DNA of 52,047 nucleotides from Clostridium thermobutyricum (GCA_016842005.1 JAENYD010000015.1:1-52047), one strand, 5' to 3'; positions 9,038 to 18,489 are shown, counted from the stretch's first letter. Numbers and translations are program-made. The notes: generated by a model not told the origin, from the sequence alone.

Positions 9038-9059
9038 AAAGTGAGTACTCACTCACTTT
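9038..9059 (-). promoter_or_regulatory. Candidate TetR operator
   Basis: Two overlapping dyads: AGTGAGTACTCACT (9040-9053, a perfect palindrome) and AAAGTGAG-N6-CTCACTTT (9038-9059). It lies between the -10 element and the TetR ribosome site, where bound repressor would block transcription. Confidence 0.75.
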
Positions 9060-9061
9060 TT

Positions 9062-9090
9062 ATTTTACTACTTTCAGATAAAAAAATCAA
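9062..9090 (-). promoter_or_regulatory. Sigma-70 promoter of the exporter operon
   Basis: On the minus strand TTGATT (9085-9090), 17 bp, TAAAAT (9062-9067). The spacing is optimal and the -10 lies immediately upstream of the TetR operator dyad. Confidence 0.6.
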
Positions 9091-9179
9091 CCATCAGCAG
9101 CCCTGATTTATTGAAAAAATTCGTGACGGAACTGGCGTAATGGTAAATAATCTGAATTACAACATCAGGCGAAAAATAA

Positions 9180-9203
9180 AAAAACCGGCTTTCACCGGTC
9201 AAG
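9180..9203 (-). terminator. Terminator of the NifU-like gene
   Basis: On the minus strand ACCGG-tgaaa-GCCGGT is followed by a run of T, just downstream of the NifU-like stop codon. Confidence 0.75.
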
Positions 9204-9206
9204 TCT

Positions 9207-9578
9207 TTATTTCTGCATGCTCCTGTATTTCTTTATCGCATCTCTCAGGGCATCCACTCCCAGGAGGGAGCAGTGCTCCTTGTCTTCCGGAAGGCCTCCC
9301 AGGGCGACTATTATGTCTTCCTCCTTTATTCTGTACGCCTCATCTAAAGTTTTTCCTTTTGCCAGAACCGTTGTCATACTGCTGGTGGCAATTGCCCCGC
9401 AGCAGCCATAAACCTGGAATTTGATGTCTTCAATAACCTCGTCCTCGCCAACCTTGACAAATATCTGCAGAAAATCCCCGCAGTCAGTACTGCCCGCCTC
9501 CCCCACAACATCGGCATCTTCAATCACACCCGCATTCTGAGGGCAAAGAAAATGTTTGATGGCCTCTTTAGTATACAT
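9207..9578 (-). CDS. NifU/IscU-type iron-sulfur scaffold protein
   Basis: 123 residues matching the N-terminal (IscU-like) domain of NifU. The three expected cluster-ligand cysteines are visible: TDCGD (~33), YGCCGA (~59-60) and EHCSLL (~102). There is no C-terminal Nfu domain, so it is the short stand-alone form common in anaerobic Clostridia and archaea. ATG at 9578 follows GGGGGAG. No IscS/NifS neighbour is present; it is a single-gene unit with its own terminator. Confidence 0.88.
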   Translation of the reverse strand: MYTKEAIKHFLCPQNAGVIEDADVVGEAGSTDCGDFLQIFVKVGEDEVIEDIKFQVYGCCGAIATSSMTTVLAKGKTLDEAYRIKEEDIIVALGGLPEDKEHCSLLGVDALRDAIKKYRSMQK

Positions 9579-9758
9579 TACACTCCCCCATCTCTATACT
9601 CTGTAATACTATCCAGGAGAACCCCTGTCAGAATTATATCAGAAAATGATGTCCATTGGTATTTTAATCTCAGTATCCCATTAAAAAAATTCCCCGTTCG
9701 CTGCCTTTGTGATATTATCTTGTTGAGGAAATTTTCCGGTAAATATGGGGGTGGAAAT

Positions 9759-10217
9759 ATGGACAGTAATCATAAGGATGGTAATGGTCTGCCGGAGACC
9801 TGTCTGCAGTATTTCAACAGCGGTTTCAGTTGTTCGGAAGCCGTTTTAATTGGCGCTAGCCGGTACCTGGACATTCACAACAATATAATTCCCGGGATTG
9901 CCACTCCTTTCGCAGGAGGAGTCAGTAGAAAGGGTCACGGCGTATGCGGGGCGCTGTCCGGCGCCATGATGGCCATAGGTCTTAAGTACGGCAGGAATAC
10001 CAGTACCGGTGACCGTTCAGTTGCCTTTAAAAAGGCCGTAAGCCTGATTGACAGGTTCAAAGAAGAATACGGCACCCTGAACTGCATCGAAATAATTGGG
10101 CTGGAAGGAATGAGTGAAGAAGAGATACAAAAGCGCAAACAGCATACCCGTGATACCATATGCCGGCCCCTGGTGGAGCAGGTTGGAAAATGGATACAGG
10201 AGGAACTGACCGAATAG
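9759..10217 (+). CDS. C-GCAxxG-C-C family redox protein
   Basis: 152 residues belonging to the family named for its cysteine pattern. Visible features are FSCSEAVLIG, GVCGALSGAMMAIGLKYGR (the GCGA/CGALxG core), LNCIEIIG and TICRPLV. Family members are cytoplasmic proteins found mainly in anaerobes and probably have redox or metal-linked roles; the reaction is not established. The ATG at 9759 has a G-rich GGGGGTGG site; the upstream ~70 codons of open frame have no start signal and are probably not translated. Confidence 0.85.
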   Translation: MDSNHKDGNGLPETCLQYFNSGFSCSEAVLIGASRYLDIHNNIIPGIATPFAGGVSRKGHGVCGALSGAMMAIGLKYGRNTSTGDRSVAFKKAVSLIDRFKEEYGTLNCIEIIGLEGMSEEEIQKRKQHTRDTICRPLVEQVGKWIQEELTE

Positions 10218-10265
10218 GACACAGTGATGTCAGTAAATTGAAAAATATACGAGGGAGGGATATGC

Positions 10266-10529
10266 GTGAATTGGGACGATATAAAAAAGGCTTATCCCAA
10301 TCAGTGGGTAATAATTGAAGCTATTGAAGCTCATACCGAAGGGGACAGAAGAATTATCGAAAATATAACTGTTGTTAACACATTCCAGGAGGATAATAAC
10401 AAAGCGTTACTTGAATATGTTAAGCTGCACCGGAAGCACCGGGAAAGAGAAATGTATGTTGTCCATACTTCCAGGCCGGAGCTGGATATTATTGAGCAAA
10501 AATGGATTGGTGTGAGGGCAGATATATGA
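10266..10529 (+). CDS. Small protein paired with a retropepsin-like protease
   Basis: 87 residues, soluble, with no recognised domain (WDDIKKAYPNQWVIIEAIEAHTEGDRRIIENITVV). GAGGGA precedes the start. Its stop codon overlaps the start of the next gene (ATGA), so the two products are translationally coupled and probably act together. I recall similar small proteins next to retropepsin-like genes in other Clostridia; what they do is unknown. Confidence 0.7.
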   Translation: MNWDDIKKAYPNQWVIIEAIEAHTEGDRRIIENITVVNTFQEDNNKALLEYVKLHRKHREREMYVVHTSRPELDIIEQKWIGVRADI

Positions 10530-10900
10530 ATATAAGAACACGGTACGGATTACCTTTTGTTGCGGTGGAGTTGCTGCATAATGGCAAAACATTCCGTTTT
10601 GAAAACTTTCTTATAGATACAGGCTCTGCATCTACTCTTATCGCTGCTGAAATTGCTGTCCAGTTAGGTTTAGGACCTGAGCCAAACGATGTAATAAGGG
10701 GAATACGGGGTATTGGTGGAACGGAGTATGTCTATGAAAAACACATCGGGAAAATACAACTGGGCTCAAAGTATTTGGAAAACTTTAAAATCCAAATTGG
10801 AGACATGAATTATGGTTTTGAGATGGATGGTATTATCGGATATAATTTTTTAAGAGCTTCAAGAGCATTGATAGATTTGGACAAGATGGCAATTGGGTAA
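10526..10900 (+). CDS. Retropepsin-like aspartic protease
   Basis: 124 residues with a single aspartic-protease motif, Asp31-Thr-Gly-Ser (FLIDTGSASTLI), and the hydrophobic-hydrophobic-Gly motif DGIIGYNFLR near the C-terminus. Bacterial retropepsin-like proteins of this size are expected to form a homodimeric active site. No signal peptide or membrane helix is present, so it should be cytoplasmic. The start is set by the ATGA overlap with the 87-residue partner; an eight-codon longer frame exists but has no ribosome site of its own. Confidence 0.8.
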   Translation: MNIRTRYGLPFVAVELLHNGKTFRFENFLIDTGSASTLIAAEIAVQLGLGPEPNDVIRGIRGIGGTEYVYEKHIGKIQLGSKYLENFKIQIGDMNYGFEMDGIIGYNFLRASRALIDLDKMAIG

Positions 10901-11017
10901 TTTCAACACAAGATAAACGTCAACAGTCAAGCTTAAGCAAATTGGAAGGTTGTTGAATATGGATAGTCCAAGACTTGAATTGTTAAATAATGAATTGCAC
11001 CGTTGGGGGTATTTTTT

Positions 11018-11179
11018 ATGGAAGTGTTTAATAATGTAACAAAAATTGTAAAGGATGACTTAACGCAAGTTATCATGCCAGGAAGCCGCATTTCTATTGC
11101 AGCTGCCTGTTTCTCAATTTATGCTTATAAGGAATTGAAGTCCCAGCTGCAAACAGTGTCAGGGGGACGGTTCTGCTGA
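11018..11179 (+). pseudogene. 5' stub of a PLD/SNF2-helicase-like gene
   Basis: A good ribosome site (GGGGGT) and ATG begin a frame reading MEVFNNVTKIVKDD ... SRISIAAACFSIYAY. This resembles, from memory, the start of large Clostridial helicases that have a phospholipase-D-like N-terminal domain. After about 46 codons the frame runs directly into the left arm of the inverted repeat at 11154-11213 and stops. The rest of the gene is absent. The 120 bp upstream (10901-11017) holds no other recognisable feature. Confidence 0.55.
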
Positions 11180-11227
11180 CAATCTTGTCAGCAGAACCGT
11201 CCCCCTGACACTGTCCCCCTGACACTG
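11154..11227. repeat. Perfect 29-bp inverted repeat (REP-like) with a tandem half-copy
   Basis: Left arm 11154-11182 and right arm 11185-11213 are exact reverse complements separated by 2 bp. The core is GGGGGACGGTTCTGCTGACA. A further direct copy of the right end, TGTCCCCCTGACACTG, follows at 11212-11227. The hairpin also lies just past the YyaL stop codon and could act as its terminator. Sequences of the GTCAGGGGGACGGTTCT type recur as dispersed palindromes in Clostridial genomes. Confidence 0.85.
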
Positions 11228-11231
11228 ATGA

Positions 11232-13286
11232 TTACAATCGCTGGTTGTTGTCAAGCAGTTCAACCAATTTATTTATATCGGTCACAGGAGGATGGCAGGC
11301 ATAATTCTCACATACGTATACAGTGGTTGTATCCTTTTCCCTCTTCTGGTCTCCGATAAAGGGTATTAATTGCCGGATCCCTGATCCGTTATTCAATACA
11401 ACGGTGGAGTAAGGCAAAAATCTTTTGTTTATTTCCCTTATCATGGCATCCGTTTCCCTTTCTCCTTTCTGGCCCGCGATTACAATCTCTCTTGTGGGTA
11501 TTTGGTTGAACAGAAGGGCCATTATGAAATGGGTATGGGAAACCGGACTGTTTTTTATGCTTCCCCCGAATACCTTGAACTGTTTTCCCACCTTCTCCTC
11601 CAGTCCCTTATTCCCTGTCATTCGGGCCAGTCTGAGCATATTCAGGGCTGCCACCGAATTGCCTGAAGGCATGGCCCCGTCATATACATCCTTGGGCCTT
11701 ATGATAAGCTGTTCACTGTCCTCCCCGTACAGGAACAGCCCTCCCGCCGGGTCTTCAAAGTATTCCAGCATATCCCGGTTCAGGTACAAGGCCCTGTCAA
11801 GGTAATCCGGTTCAAAGGTGGCCTCGTACAACTCTATCAGCCCCCATATCAGAAAGGCATAGTCATCCAGGTATGCCGGCAGTGCCGCTTCCCCGTCCCT
11901 GTACCTGGCCAGCAGCCTGCCGTCTTCTCTCATAAGGTTGTCTGCTATGAACCGGGCCGCCTTCCCGGCCGCATCAATATATTCCTGTCTGCCAAACACC
12001 CGGCCTCCACAGGAAAGGGCAGCAATCATCAGCCCGTTCCATGCCGTCAGGATTTTGTCGTCCTTGTGCGGATGCACCCTTTTTTCCCTGTGCTCAAACA
12101 GTGTCTGCCTTATGGCATCCAGTTTATTCCTCAACGCATGGTCGGTGTCTATTTCCTCCAGGTCCTGACCTATCAGATTTGGTATGTTCTTCCCTTCAAA
12201 GTTGCCCTCAGGGGTGATACTGTAATACCTGCAGAAAAGCTCTCCGTCTTCTTTCCCTGCAACCGATGCTATCTCGTCTACCGTCCATACATAGAATTTC
12301 CCTTCCTCCCCCTCGGAATCCGCATCCTCCGCCGAATAAAATCCCCCCTCAGGCGAAGTCATATCCCTCAACACATAGGTAAATATCTTCTCGGCTACCT
12401 CTTTATAGAACAGATCTCCTGTAATCTGGAAGGCCTCCACATAAACCATTGCCATCAGGGCGTTGTCGTAAAGCATCTTCTCAAAGTGGGGCACCAGCCA
12501 TTTGCGGTCTGTAGAATACCGGGAAAACCCGAAACCGATATGGTCGAAAATACCCCCCCTGTACATGTGCTCAAGGGTATTCTCCACCATCTCCAGGGCC
12601 CTTTCGTTGCCTCTCACATGGAAGTACCTGAGCAGCAGAGACAGGTTATGGGGCGTGGGAAACTTGGGAGCGATGCCGAAGCCTCCGTAGACAGAGTCAA
12701 AAAGGTTCTCCAGACTCCTGTAAGTATCATGTACTGTCTTTCTGCCTATTTCCACTCCGTCATGGGACGACTTCATATCCTGCAGGGCAGAGATTATCTT
12801 GTCACCCGACGTAATCAGATCATTCCTCCGGGAAGCCCAGGCTTCACGGATTCTGTTAAGCACATGTACCAGTCCGGGAATACCATGCCTGTTATCTTTG
12901 GGGAAATATGTTCCTGCAAAGAAAGGCTTTTTATCGGGACTCATTATTATTGTCAGAGGCCATCCTCCCTGCCCTGTCAATGCCTGACATACCGACATGT
13001 AGATACTGTCAATGTCCGGCCGTTCTTCCCTGTCCACCTTTATGGAGACAAAATATTTGTTCAGTATGTCCGCCACTTCTCGGTCTTCAAAGGACTCCCT
13101 CTCCATGACATGACACCAGTGGCAGGTTGAGTAACCTATGGACAGGAATATTGGCCTGTCCTCCTTCTTTGCCTTAACAAAAGCTTCTTCCGACCAGGGA
13201 TACCAGTCAACGGGATTATGGGCATGCTGGAGCAGATAGGGAGACTTCTCCTTTGCCAGCCTGTTTGTATATTTTACCTTGGACAT
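11232..13286 (-). CDS. yyaL: Thioredoxin-domain protein of the YyaL/DUF255 family
   Basis: 684 residues. The N-terminal ~160 residues are the thioredoxin-like DUF255 domain with the opening [20 protein letters not shown] and the redox motif Cys55-His-Trp-Cys58. The rest is an (alpha/alpha)6-type six-hairpin domain like those of glycosidases ([31 protein letters not shown]). The family is widespread (human SPATA20) but its biochemical role is not settled. I chose the ATG at 13286 because GGAG lies 9 bp upstream; two earlier in-frame starts (TTG, ATG) are too close to it. Cytoplasmic. Confidence 0.92.
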   Translation of the reverse strand: MSKVKYTNRLAKEKSPYLLQHAHNPVDWYPWSEEAFVKAKKEDRPIFLSIGYSTCHWCHVMERESFEDREVADILNKYFVSIKVDREERPDIDSIYMSVCQALTGQGGWPLTIIMSPDKKPFFAGTYFPKDNRHGIPGLVHVLNRIREAWASRRNDLITSGDKIISALQDMKSSHDGVEIGRKTVHDTYRSLENLFDSVYGGFGIAPKFPTPHNLSLLLRYFHVRGNERALEMVENTLEHMYRGGIFDHIGFGFSRYSTDRKWLVPHFEKMLYDNALMAMVYVEAFQITGDLFYKEVAEKIFTYVLRDMTSPEGGFYSAEDADSEGEEGKFYVWTVDEIASVAGKEDGELFCRYYSITPEGNFEGKNIPNLIGQDLEEIDTDHALRNKLDAIRQTLFEHREKRVHPHKDDKILTAWNGLMIAALSCGGRVFGRQEYIDAAGKAARFIADNLMREDGRLLARYRDGEAALPAYLDDYAFLIWGLIELYEATFEPDYLDRALYLNRDMLEYFEDPAGGLFLYGEDSEQLIIRPKDVYDGAMPSGNSVAALNMLRLARMTGNKGLEEKVGKQFKVFGGSIKNSPVSHTHFIMALLFNQIPTREIVIAGQKGERETDAMIREINKRFLPYSTVVLNNGSGIRQLIPFIGDQKREKDTTTVYVCENYACHPPVTDINKLVELLDNNQRL

Positions 13287-13360
13287 GGGCATCAACTCCT
13301 ATAGTATTATTACATTATTATTTCCCGCTTTTATAAAAACAATAAAATCAGGGTATGTCA

Positions 13361-13384
13361 TTGAGGACGGTTCTTTTTGTCACG
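13361..13384. repeat. Degenerate REP-like fragment
   Basis: GAGGACGGTTCTTTTTGTCAC shares GGACGGTTCT with the inverted repeat at 11154-11213. No pairing arm remains nearby. It is a likely decayed copy of the same dispersed family. Confidence 0.4.
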
Positions 13385-13455
13385 TTTTCCTGTTCCGCCA
13401 GTTAAATATTGGGATGCTCTTTTCTGATGGCTATCCTTCTGTACCGGTTTTCCTA

Positions 13456-13511
13456 TTGACAAAACAGGTTTATTGGAATAAACTTAATGTGGAAGGTTTA
13501 TTCCAATAAAC
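13456..13511 (+). promoter_or_regulatory. Promoter and double operator of the BlaI/M56 operon
   Basis: TTGACA (13456-13461), 17 bp, TAAACT (13479-13484). Two 16-bp boxes, GTTTATTGGAATAAAC (13468-13483) and GTTTATTCCAATAAAC (13496-13511), are exact reverse complements of each other, and each is itself nearly palindromic. The first covers the spacer and -10, the second the transcription start region. This is the expected layout for BlaI-type autorepression, though the sequence differs from the classical TACA/TGTA operators. Confidence 0.75.
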
Positions 13512-13529
13512 TTACGGAGGTTGGCTGCT

Positions 13530-13889
13530 ATGGACCAATACAAACTGTTTGACGCAGAATATAAATTTGCAAGCCTGGTATGGGAAAATGAACCCATTAA
13601 TTCAACCGAGCTTGTAAGGCTCAGCCGTGACAGACTTGGCTGGAAAAAATCCACCACATACACGGTTTTAAGAAAGCTCTGCCAGCGTGGAATACTTAAA
13701 AATGAAAATGCAACCGTTTCAGCCATTGTCAAGAAAGAAGATGCCCAAAAATACGAAAGTGAAACTGTAATAGAAAAAATCTTTGACGGTTCCCTTCCGC
13801 AATTTCTGACGGCATTTCTGGATGACAGGAAGATTACCGAAAAGGAAGCCCGGGAGCTGAAACGTATTATAGAGGAGGCGACAAAATGA
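13530..13889 (+). CDS. BlaI/MecI-family repressor
   Basis: 119 residues with the BlaI winged-helix plan: an N-terminal domain (VWENEPINSTELVRLSRDRLGWKKSTTYTVLRKLCQRGIL) and a C-terminal dimerisation helix region with the cleavable linker found in the family. ATG at 13530 follows GGAGG by 9 bp; the TTG at 13521 is too close. Its stop overlaps the start of the M56 peptidase gene (ATGA). By analogy with BlaI/BlaR1, the partner protease should inactivate it on signal. Confidence 0.92.
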   Translation: MDQYKLFDAEYKFASLVWENEPINSTELVRLSRDRLGWKKSTTYTVLRKLCQRGILKNENATVSAIVKKEDAQKYESETVIEKIFDGSLPQFLTAFLDDRKITEKEARELKRIIEEATK

Positions 13890-16129
13890 CAAACCTGTTC
13901 ACCATCATACTCAATATGAGCATCACTGCCAGTTATGTGGCCCTGGCAGTTATCGCCGCAAGGTTTCTCCTGATAAAATTGCCCAAAATCTTTTCCTATG
14001 TACTGTGGCTGCCGGTGTTGATAAGGCTGGTCTGCCCCTTTAGTTTCAGTTCCGCCTTCAGCTTTTTGAATTTTCTGCAGCATAAACCCCAGACAGGCAC
14101 AGGGACAATGGAATATGTCCCCTACAACATCGGTTTCATGCAAAACCCTGCGGCCGATGTAGGGATTGGCGGGATAAATAATGCTGTCAATTCCTACCTC
14201 CCGTCTGCCACACCCACAGCCAGTGTAAATCCCATGCAGATGGTCATGGAATTTGCCGGGGTTGTCTGGATTGCCGGCATGGCGTTATTGCTTATCTACA
14301 GCATTGTTTCCTGCCTGAAAGTAATGAATAAGGTAAAAACCGCCACCCTCGTAAGAGACAATATTTACGAGACCGACAGCATCACTACGCCCTTTGTATG
14401 GGGATTTATCAAACCCAGAATAATCATTCCTGCCGGAATGAATGAAGATGAACTGTCCTACATCCTGACCCATGAACAGACCCACATAAGGAGACTGGAT
14501 TATCTTGTGAAGCCCTTTGCATTCCTGGTGCTGATTGTCCATTGGTTCAATCCTCTGATGTGGCTGTCCTTTGCACTAATGGGCAGGGATATGGAGATGT
14601 CCTGCGACGAAAATGTACTTAAAAAAATGGGGAATGATATTAAAGGCAGTTACTCACATTCTCTGCTCTCTCTCTCGGTCAGAAGAAGCGGCCTTCTTAT
14701 GGGCAGCCCCCTTGCCTTTGGAGAGAGTAGTATCAAGTCAAGGATAAAGAATATCCTGACCTATAAAAGACCAGAGTTCTGGGTTATTGCGGTTGCAGCG
14801 ATTATAACTGTCGCCCTGATGGTATCCTTTACGGCAAACCCCAAAGACCAGCCGTTAACTGCACCAAATACCTCCGAATACGATGCCGAAGCCTTGATTG
14901 TCGGCAAAACCCCCTATGTGGGCAATAACAGCAAGGTTATCTCTCTCATTGATGCCATGCCGCTGCCGGCAGGTATCGTACGGGATACGGTAGAGCTTCA
15001 CACCGCCAGTCCCCCCTATGGAATAACAATTAATCTGATAATGGACGGTACTTCAAAAGTCCGCACCATGGACAAAGATACCTTCTATAAAAATTCCATA
15101 CTGCTCTTCAGTCTGATTGATAATGCAGATACCATAAACTGGAATATCCCTGATAATAGCAATAATTACCACGGTACTTACCCCAGCCTCACCTTTACAA
15201 GGGAAATGGCTGAAAAACTGGCAGGTGGAGATGTCCGTTCCTATGCGGACAGCGCCGGTACTCTCAAAGACCTTATTGCCCTGCTGGACAATATATCCTT
15301 TAAAGCCGTGCAGACGCCAAAGGATGCTCAGATTGAGGAATATCTGGAGATAATTATGTCCTCCCCAAAAACCTCTTCCAATCCCCAGGACTATATTGAC
15401 GCGCACCCGGACGCCTATGAAAATATAAAGAAAATTGGCGGAGATGATGCCCTGCAATACATGCTTTCGCAGTTTGAAGCGGGCAATGCGGCCGGTCTGC
15501 GGGGGCACATCATGATGGCCCTTTGCAAGGACCTTCTGGGCGACAGAAACAATGTAACGGATGAAAGCTTGTCCCCGCAGGAATGGTTCTCCCGGCTGGC
15601 ACCCTATGAGGAAACAAAGCTGCCCGATTTCAGGGCCAATGTCTCCGACCCCGTAGAACAGCTTGTTTACGATGCAGCGGTCAAACAGTACTCCCGGCCA
15701 GACAGGGGATTCACTGTCGTTGCGCCTACAATATTCGGCAGCTACGAGGAAGAAAACAAGCTGAGAATTTTCGTAACCGTTTTCAGCATGAGATACAGGC
15801 TTTATGACAAAACCCTCTCAGAAACGGGAGGCAGTATTGTACCGGCGGCAATCACCTACACCAAAAATGCCGATGGCAGCTATACACTGGATGAATACCT
15901 GGAAGCCATGGACGGTGCCCACTTTTCAGATTCCATAAAGGAATATTGTGTAATGCCGGTGTCCAAAAAAGAAATCAATGGGCTTCATAACAAAATTATG
16001 AAGGACTATGGAAGCAACAAAGACCGCTCGGAACTGCTCATGAAGAACCTGGTCCAGCATCTGAAATCCAACGGTCTGGAAGATATTGTTCTCAAGCGGG
16101 TCACCGATGAACTGATACCATTGACATAA
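13886..16129 (+). CDS. M56-family (BlaR1-like) membrane metallopeptidase sensor
   Basis: 747 residues. The N-terminal ~320 residues are the M56 membrane peptidase: helices near 5-30, 38-60, 120-145, 205-230, and 305-323, with the zinc motif His196-Glu-Gln-Thr-His200 and the downstream FNPLMW and DMEMSCDE motifs. The remaining ~425 residues are outside the membrane. That part lacks a recognisable penicillin-binding STxK/SxN domain, so the ligand is probably not a beta-lactam. It is translationally coupled to the BlaI repressor and likely cleaves it. Confidence 0.88.
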   Translation: MTNLFTIILNMSITASYVALAVIAARFLLIKLPKIFSYVLWLPVLIRLVCPFSFSSAFSFLNFLQHKPQTGTGTMEYVPYNIGFMQNPAADVGIGGINNAVNSYLPSATPTASVNPMQMVMEFAGVVWIAGMALLLIYSIVSCLKVMNKVKTATLVRDNIYETDSITTPFVWGFIKPRIIIPAGMNEDELSYILTHEQTHIRRLDYLVKPFAFLVLIVHWFNPLMWLSFALMGRDMEMSCDENVLKKMGNDIKGSYSHSLLSLSVRRSGLLMGSPLAFGESSIKSRIKNILTYKRPEFWVIAVAAIITVALMVSFTANPKDQPLTAPNTSEYDAEALIVGKTPYVGNNSKVISLIDAMPLPAGIVRDTVELHTASPPYGITINLIMDGTSKVRTMDKDTFYKNSILLFSLIDNADTINWNIPDNSNNYHGTYPSLTFTREMAEKLAGGDVRSYADSAGTLKDLIALLDNISFKAVQTPKDAQIEEYLEIIMSSPKTSSNPQDYIDAHPDAYENIKKIGGDDALQYMLSQFEAGNAAGLRGHIMMALCKDLLGDRNNVTDESLSPQEWFSRLAPYEETKLPDFRANVSDPVEQLVYDAAVKQYSRPDRGFTVVAPTIFGSYEEENKLRIFVTVFSMRYRLYDKTLSETGGSIVPAAITYTKNADGSYTLDEYLEAMDGAHFSDSIKEYCVMPVSKKEINGLHNKIMKDYGSNKDRSELLMKNLVQHLKSNGLEDIVLKRVTDELIPLT

Positions 16130-16231
16130 GTTCTTCAAGAGCCCCGGATTATACAGCACAGGCAGCAGGCACTGTACATGTCTGCTGCCTGTTACCTGTT
16201 ATATGTCTCAATTTAAATGAACAGGATTCCT

Positions 16232-16300
16232 GGTTTCAGGTGGGATTTAAATCCCATTTGAAACCAAGAATCCATTATCCAGGGATATAGCATCACTTAT
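16232..16300 (+). repeat. Dispersed hairpin element, copy 1
   Basis: The stem GGTTTCA/TGAAACC encloses a perfect 16-bp palindrome TGGGATTTAAATCCCA. About 15 nt later comes the motif TCCAGGGATATAGCATCAC. A second copy with the same architecture lies at 48142-48210. This one sits between the convergent M56 and feoB genes and may also serve as their terminator. Confidence 0.65.
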
Positions 16301-16338
16301 CTGTCTTCTGAAAGAACAGGAAGCTTCAACGTCGGTAG

Positions 16339-18489
16339 TTACCGTATGAATCCCAGGAGTCTGACTGTCTGTGCCACTGTAAAACATATTGCTATCCCGA
16401 CTATTGTGGGTATAAGAAAAGCCACCACTGTCCATTTGTTGCTCTGTGTTTCTTTTCGTATGGTCAGCAGGGTTGTTCCGCAGGGAAAGTGGTTAAGAGA
16501 AAACAGCATTGTGCACACCGCCGTGAGCCATGTCCAGCCATTGGCCACCAGCAGGTCCCTTAAAGCGGTGAGACTGTCCAGTTCCAGCATGGCTCCCTCA
16601 GACATATAGCTCATAATTATTATGGGTATTACTATTTCGTTTGCCGGCAGACCCAGTATAAAAGCCATCAGAATGGTACCGTCCATCCCCAGCAGTCTGC
16701 CGACCGGTTCCAGAAATCCGGTGCAGTGGTGCAGCAAACTTGCCCCGTCCAGGCTCAGATTGGCCATGAGCCATATTACAAGGCCGGCGGGTGCCGCCAC
16801 CATTATAGCCCGGGCAAGAACAAACAGTGTCCTGTCAATCAATGACCTCACCAGTATCCTGCCTGCCTGGGGCTTCCTGTACGGGGGCAGTTCCAGGACA
16901 AAAGATGAAGACAACCCCTTCAGTATGGTCTTTGACAGCATCCTGGAAACTGCCAGGGTAATAATAACCCCCAGTACAATCATAACCAGTACCGCCAATG
17001 CTGCGATGAACGACTTTCCCGTCCCTGCTGCCCCGGCTATAAATATTGTGGCCAGTGCAATCAATGTGGGAAAACGCCCGTTACAGGGAACAAAATTGTT
17101 TGTGATGGTGGCAATCAGCCGCTCCCTTGGTGAATCAATAATCCTGCAGGATATTACCCCGGCGGCATTACATCCAAACCCCATGCACATTGTTAGGGCC
17201 TGTTTCCCATGGGCACAGGCTTTCTTAAAGAAGTTATCCAGATTGAATGCCACCCTGGGCAAATATCCCAGGTCCTCCAGCAGTGTAAAGAGAGGAAAGA
17301 ATATTGCCATGGGGGGAAGCATAACCGACATTACCCATGCCAGGGTACGGTATGCACCCAGCACCAGGATGCCGTGAAACCAGCCGGGAGCGCCTATTCT
17401 CATGAACAGGTCTGTCAGCCTCTCCTCCACCCAGAAAAGTCCCTCCGCCAGCAACTGAGACGGGTAATTCGCCCCTATAATGGTAATCCAGAATACCATG
17501 CCCAAAAGCCCTATCATTATGGGTATTCCGAAGACCTTTGAGGTCAATACTGCATCTATCTTCCTGTCAATCTGGTTATAGCCCTTGTTCTCCAGCGTTA
17601 CAACCTGTCCTGCAATATCTTCCGCCAGCTTCACAATGGCAGATACAATCCTGTCCTCCAACCCCTCTGCATCCACCTTTTCTTCCAGGAGCAACTGTTT
17701 TGCCGAGTTCAGTCGCTCTGACAGTTTCTCATCCTGCAGAAGGTCAAATCCCAGATACCCGGCCAGGGCCTCCGTCAAAGTATTGTCCCCTTCCAGCAGC
17801 CTTAATGCGGTCCACCGTCCCTTTACCCTTCCTCCTGTGATGCTGTCTATATAGGAACCGATTGTTTCTACTGCCTTCTCAATCACACTGTCATATTTTA
17901 CAGCCACAGTATGCCCTGACCCTGTATTGGCAGCCAAATGCCATATGGTCTCCTTTAACTGTTCCAGGCCATCGCCAGTCCGGGCATTGGTCCCGATTAC
18001 CGGTATGCCCAGGATTTCGGAAAGCCTTGACAGGTCCACCCGGATTTTCTTTCTCCGGGCCTCATCCATCAGATTGACACATAACACAACCTTGTCTGTT
18101 ATTTCGAGTATCTGCAGCACCAGATTCAGGTTTCTTTCCAGGCATGTGGCATCAGTAACCACCACAGTGGCATCCGGTTTGCCAAAACAGATAAAATCCC
18201 TGGCCACCTCCTCTTCAACAGAGTTGACCAGCAGTGAATAGGTGCCGGGCAGGTCCACCAGTATGAATTCTCTTCCTTTATATTTAAATCTCCCCTGGGC
18301 ATTGGTTACAGTTTTACCCGGCCAGTTTCCGGTGTGCTGTTTCAATCCCGTAAGACTGTTGAATACCGTACTCTTTCCCGTATTGGGATTCCCCGCCAGA
18401 GCGATAACCATATGGCCGGCAGCATCCCCCTCTATCTCAAACATATCCCTGAGAGCACCTGCTCCGGTTGACTGACGCGTTAAACCCAA
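16339..18489 (-). CDS. feoB: Ferrous iron transporter FeoB
   Basis: About 716 residues. The N-terminal G domain has G1 GNPNTGKS (~33-40), G3 DLPGTYSL and G4 NLMD, followed by the helical GDI domain. The C-terminal half has two Gate (nucleoside-recognition) membrane blocks with the Cys-containing motifs GFGCNAAGV and FVPCNGRFPTL and the FPCGTTLL segment. Start: TTG at 18489 is 7-8 bp after GGGGGG, better than the upstream in-frame ATG, which would overlap feoA. It takes up Fe(II) with FeoA. Confidence 0.95.
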   Translation of the reverse strand: MGLTRQSTGAGALRDMFEIEGDAAGHMVIALAGNPNTGKSTVFNSLTGLKQHTGNWPGKTVTNAQGRFKYKGREFILVDLPGTYSLLVNSVEEEVARDFICFGKPDATVVVTDATCLERNLNLVLQILEITDKVVLCVNLMDEARRKKIRVDLSRLSEILGIPVIGTNARTGDGLEQLKETIWHLAANTGSGHTVAVKYDSVIEKAVETIGSYIDSITGGRVKGRWTALRLLEGDNTLTEALAGYLGFDLLQDEKLSERLNSAKQLLLEEKVDAEGLEDRIVSAIVKLAEDIAGQVVTLENKGYNQIDRKIDAVLTSKVFGIPIMIGLLGMVFWITIIGANYPSQLLAEGLFWVEERLTDLFMRIGAPGWFHGILVLGAYRTLAWVMSVMLPPMAIFFPLFTLLEDLGYLPRVAFNLDNFFKKACAHGKQALTMCMGFGCNAAGVISCRIIDSPRERLIATITNNFVPCNGRFPTLIALATIFIAGAAGTGKSFIAALAVLVMIVLGVIITLAVSRMLSKTILKGLSSSFVLELPPYRKPQAGRILVRSLIDRTLFVLARAIMVAAPAGLVIWLMANLSLDGASLLHHCTGFLEPVGRLLGMDGTILMAFILGLPANEIVIPIIIMSYMSEGAMLELDSLTALRDLLVANGWTWLTAVCTMLFSLNHFPCGTTLLTIRKETQSNKWTVVAFLIPTIVGIAICFTVAQTVRLLGFIR

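Noticed and set aside
12066-13130. 354-codon open frame opposite the YyaL gene
   Set aside because: Antisense shadow of a clearly recognisable conserved protein; no start signals of its own.
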